Shown here: piece after piece, positions 62,046 to 64,000 of the stretch
Numbering within the stretch: the first letter of the stretch is position 1
Layout: every line of letters begins with the position of its first letter
Source of the DNA: Alsobacter sp045348435
GTDB taxonomy: Bacteria; Pseudomonadota; Alphaproteobacteria; Rhizobiales; Beijerinckiaceae
Assembly (NCBI RefSeq): GCF_045348435.1
Contig: NZ_CP157484.1
Location: 2,604,001-2,668,000 of the forward strand
Reading direction: 5' to 3'
DNA: 64,000 bases
Translations under genes and position numbers: made by a program
Notes under the pieces: generated by a model
Told to the model about the DNA's origin: nothing
Database searches by the model: none
Seen by the model: only the letters and a program-made list of their open reading frames with translations

Positions 62046-63683
62046 TCAGTTCTTAGCCACGAAGCACTGGCCGCCCGCGCCCTGAAGCTTGGTGCACAGC
62101 GCCGTCGCCTCGTCGCGCGACATGCCGCTGACGCGCACGCGGTAGATGGTCTTGCCGTTCACGTCGGCCTTGCGCACGCCAGGATTGAGGCCGGCGAGCT
62201 CGCCCGAGAAGCGCTTCTGCAGCTTGGCGATGACGTCGCGCGCCTCCGTCTCGCTTTGCGGCGCGGCGAGCTGCACGGCGAACCCGCCGCCCGAGGCGGC
62301 CTCGGCCTGCGGCGCGGCGGTCGTCGCCGGAGCGGAGGCGACCTGCTGGCGGGCCGCCGGGGCGGGCTTGGGCGCAGGCGCGGCCACGGGGGCCGGAGCG
62401 GTCGTCGCCGTCGTGGTCTCGGCCTCGACGACCGGCCGGGCGGGCTTGGCCGGGGCCGAGCCCGTCGTCATCGGAGCCAGCGAGGTCAGCTTCGGACGCG
62501 GCATCGGCATCGGGGCCGGGGTCGCGCCCGACGGCGTGGAGGTCGAAGCCACCGCGGGTGCGGGAACGCCGACCGGCGGCACGCTGGCCAGCGACGCCAC
62601 CCGGGTCGGGCCGGCCTCGCCTTCGATGATCGTGCCGTCCGGGCGCACCGAGACCGTCTTGACGCGACGCGGCTCGCCGAGGGCCGGCAGCCCGGCGTTG
62701 GCGGACTGTGCCTTGAGCGGCGCCACGGCGCCGGTCGACGTGGACGCGCTGGCGCTGGGCGCCGGCGGCTCCATGGGCAGATCGCGACGGGTGATCTGCT
62801 CCACGTCGAGAGGCTGCTCGGCGCGGCCCGAAACCTTGACGCTCTTGAGGTCCTCGGGCGCCTGCGACTTGTTGTAGACCTGCCGGTCCTGGTTGGGCAC
62901 CTCGACGCCGCCAGGATTCTGCGGCTGCACCTTCGAGGGTCCGGCCTCGGCCTTGATCAGCGGCGGGGCGCCGGCCAACTTCACCGCGCCCGGTCCCATG
63001 CCCTTGTAGGCGTAGACGCCGACCGCGCCGGCCACGGCCACGCTCATGATCGCGCCGACGGCCATGAGGCCCCGGCGCCGGCGCGGCGGCTCCGCGAAGT
63101 CCTCGTCATGAGGAGGAAGCTGGCCTTCCGGCTCGTAGACCGGCTCGGCCTCGGCCTGGGCGTAACGGTCGTCATAGGCGGCGTGCGTCGGGCGCGGAGC
63201 CTGGCCGTAGGCGGCGGCCTGGGTCGGCGCCGCGTCCCAGTCACGCTCCTGGGCGCTGTGGGCGGCGGGCTGGCGCAGCTGGTAGGGCAAGGCCCCGTGC
63301 GGCGCGACGTCGGTCTCGTAGGCGGAGAGCTGGTCCTCGAAGGATTGCGCGGTCGGCGCGGGCGCGGACGGCCTCTGCTCCTGGGCGGGCTCGGCGGCGG
63401 GGCGGCGCAGCGACATCGACGGCTCGACCCGGGCGGGGTGGCTGTCGCGAGCGCCGCCGTCCCGATCGGACCAGAGCGCCCTGAACGGATCGTCCTGCCC
63501 GACGATGCGGGCCAGTTCGGCCAGCGGATCGTCGTTCTGCTGCCCGGCGCCGCGCGGGGCGTGGCCTTGGCCGTAGTGAGCAGACGAGGGCCTGGCCGAA
63601 TCGCGATGGCCGGCCGCTTCGCGCAGCTGGCGCTCGAGTTCGTCGAGGTCGATCACGGGCCGCTGCCTGTTCAACTCATTCAT
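62046..63683 (-). CDS. SPOR-domain membrane protein
   Basis: 545 residues from ATG 63683 (MNELNRQRPVIDLDELERQL). A ~240-residue Pro/Gln/Ala/Asp-rich cytosolic region precedes RRRRG and one membrane helix (LMAVGAIMSVAVAGAVGVYAY), then a ~170-residue Ala/Pro-rich periplasmic linker and a C-terminal SPOR domain (GGGFAVQLAAPQSETEARDVIAKLQKRF...YRVRVSGMSRDEATALCTKL). SPOR domains bind denuded peptidoglycan at the septum, so a role in cell division is likely. The usual alphaproteobacterial place is between argS and nagZ. Composition is biased but the frame is intact. Confidence 0.93.
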   Translation of the reverse strand: MNELNRQRPVIDLDELERQLREAAGHRDSARPSSAHYGQGHAPRGAGQQNDDPLAELARIVGQDDPFRALWSDRDGGARDSHPARVEPSMSLRRPAAEPAQEQRPSAPAPTAQSFEDQLSAYETDVAPHGALPYQLRQPAAHSAQERDWDAAPTQAAAYGQAPRPTHAAYDDRYAQAEAEPVYEPEGQLPPHDEDFAEPPRRRRGLMAVGAIMSVAVAGAVGVYAYKGMGPGAVKLAGAPPLIKAEAGPSKVQPQNPGGVEVPNQDRQVYNKSQAPEDLKSVKVSGRAEQPLDVEQITRRDLPMEPPAPSASASTSTGAVAPLKAQSANAGLPALGEPRRVKTVSVRPDGTIIEGEAGPTRVASLASVPPVGVPAPAVASTSTPSGATPAPMPMPRPKLTSLAPMTTGSAPAKPARPVVEAETTTATTAPAPVAAPAPKPAPAARQQVASAPATTAAPQAEAASGGGFAVQLAAPQSETEARDVIAKLQKRFSGELAGLNPGVRKADVNGKTIYRVRVSGMSRDEATALCTKLQGAGGQCFVAKN

Positions 63684-63822
63684 GAAACACCCGCTGTCAC
63701 ACAGCCCGATGGCGCAGGCGCCACCGATTCCCATCGCTAACCCGGGCGCAACGAATGGTGTGGTCCATTCTGGCGCAAAGCAAGTCCGTCCGTTGACGGA
63801 TGCCGTGCGCAAGCCCGCGTTT

Positions 63823-64000
63823 TCAGCGCATTTCGTCCGGCGCGGTCACCCCCAGGATGCCCAGGCCGGCTGCAAGGACCGACATCACCACGTCGACCAG
63901 CGCCAGCCTCGCAGAGGACGAATTTCGATCAGTCTCGATAACAAAACGTAAATGCGGCGCTTCTTTGCCCCTGTTCCAGAGTCCGTGAAAGTCGCTGGCC
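63823..64000 (-). CDS. argS: Arginyl-tRNA synthetase, C-terminal end (gene continues beyond the window)
   Basis: The last 58 residues are visible; translation on the minus strand from the right edge gives SDFHGLWNRGKEAPHLRF followed by LVDVVMSVLAAGLGILGVTAPDEMR and a TGA stop at 63825-63823. This is the anticodon-binding (DALR) end of class I arginyl-tRNA synthetase, with the typical GVTAPDEM ending. It precedes the SPOR gene by 139 bp. Confidence 0.95.
   Translation of the reverse strand, partial: ASDFHGLWNRGKEAPHLRFVIETDRNSSSARLALVDVVMSVLAAGLGILGVTAPDEMR

Overview
The window is about 64 kb of high-GC DNA from an alphaproteobacterium, most likely a member of the Hyphomicrobiales (Rhizobiales). 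The evidence is gene order and signals: tig-clpP-clpX-lon-hupB with a tRNA-Val beside it, divergent ssb/uvrA with a GTTC-N7-GTTC LexA box between them, nagZ-scpAB-tatABC-serS-surE-pcm-nlpD as one long operon, and yajC-secDF followed by relatives of the mitochondrial factors NDUFAF3 and NDUFAF6. The genus cannot be fixed from sequence reading alone. Most of the window is dense core chromosome; two stretches look accessory.

Layout. 1-5974 is a tightly spaced plus-strand cluster without a known function: the end of an upstream gene, an exported caspase-like peptidase with a DUF4384 tail, an exported DUF4384 protein, an exported DUF4424 protein, a two-domain methyltransferase and an HRGH-type nuclease-like protein. 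It stops 32 bp from the 3' end of tRNA-Val(TAC). 6231-13549 is the proteostasis block hupB, lon, clpX, clpP, tig and tRNA-Leu(TAG), all on the minus strand, with a candidate heat-shock promoter for lon. 13751-21329 holds a Tat-exported cupredoxin protein that has lost most copper ligands, rplM-rpsI, a PaaI thioesterase, a crotonase, a CoA-binding protein, O-acetylhomoserine sulfhydrylase, heme A synthase and a DUF2842 protein.

21333-34153 is an exopolysaccharide locus with a complete Wzx/Wzy-type parts list: deacetylase, GNAT/FemAB-like acyltransferase, a Wzz/Wzc-like co-polymerase with a dead kinase domain, an outer-membrane OPX lipoprotein, an initiating phosphoglycosyltransferase, a polymerase, a flippase and three glycosyltransferases. 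Deacetylase plus acyltransferase plus this core resembles holdfast (hfs) or unipolar polysaccharide loci, so an attachment adhesin is the best guess.

34359-46985 holds tRNA-Pro(GGG), gyrA (with Gln at the quinolone-determining position 83), a single-domain BLUF blue-light receptor, a MarC-family membrane protein, an M20 peptidase, a DUF2189 membrane protein, ssb, uvrA, a 53-residue DUF1127 protein and trmFO. 46989-51285 is the yajC-secD-secF operon with the two complex I assembly-factor homologues. 51514-52443 encodes a DUF815 AAA protein. 52597-64000 is the minus-strand run argS (partial), a SPOR protein, nagZ, scpA, scpB, tatA, tatB, tatC, serS, surE, pcm and an NlpD-like LysM/LytM lipoprotein, covering cell-wall recycling, chromosome segregation, Tat export and protein repair.

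No CRISPR array, insertion sequence, integrase, rRNA gene or riboswitch was seen. Very long antisense open frames are common here because of the high GC content and were left out.
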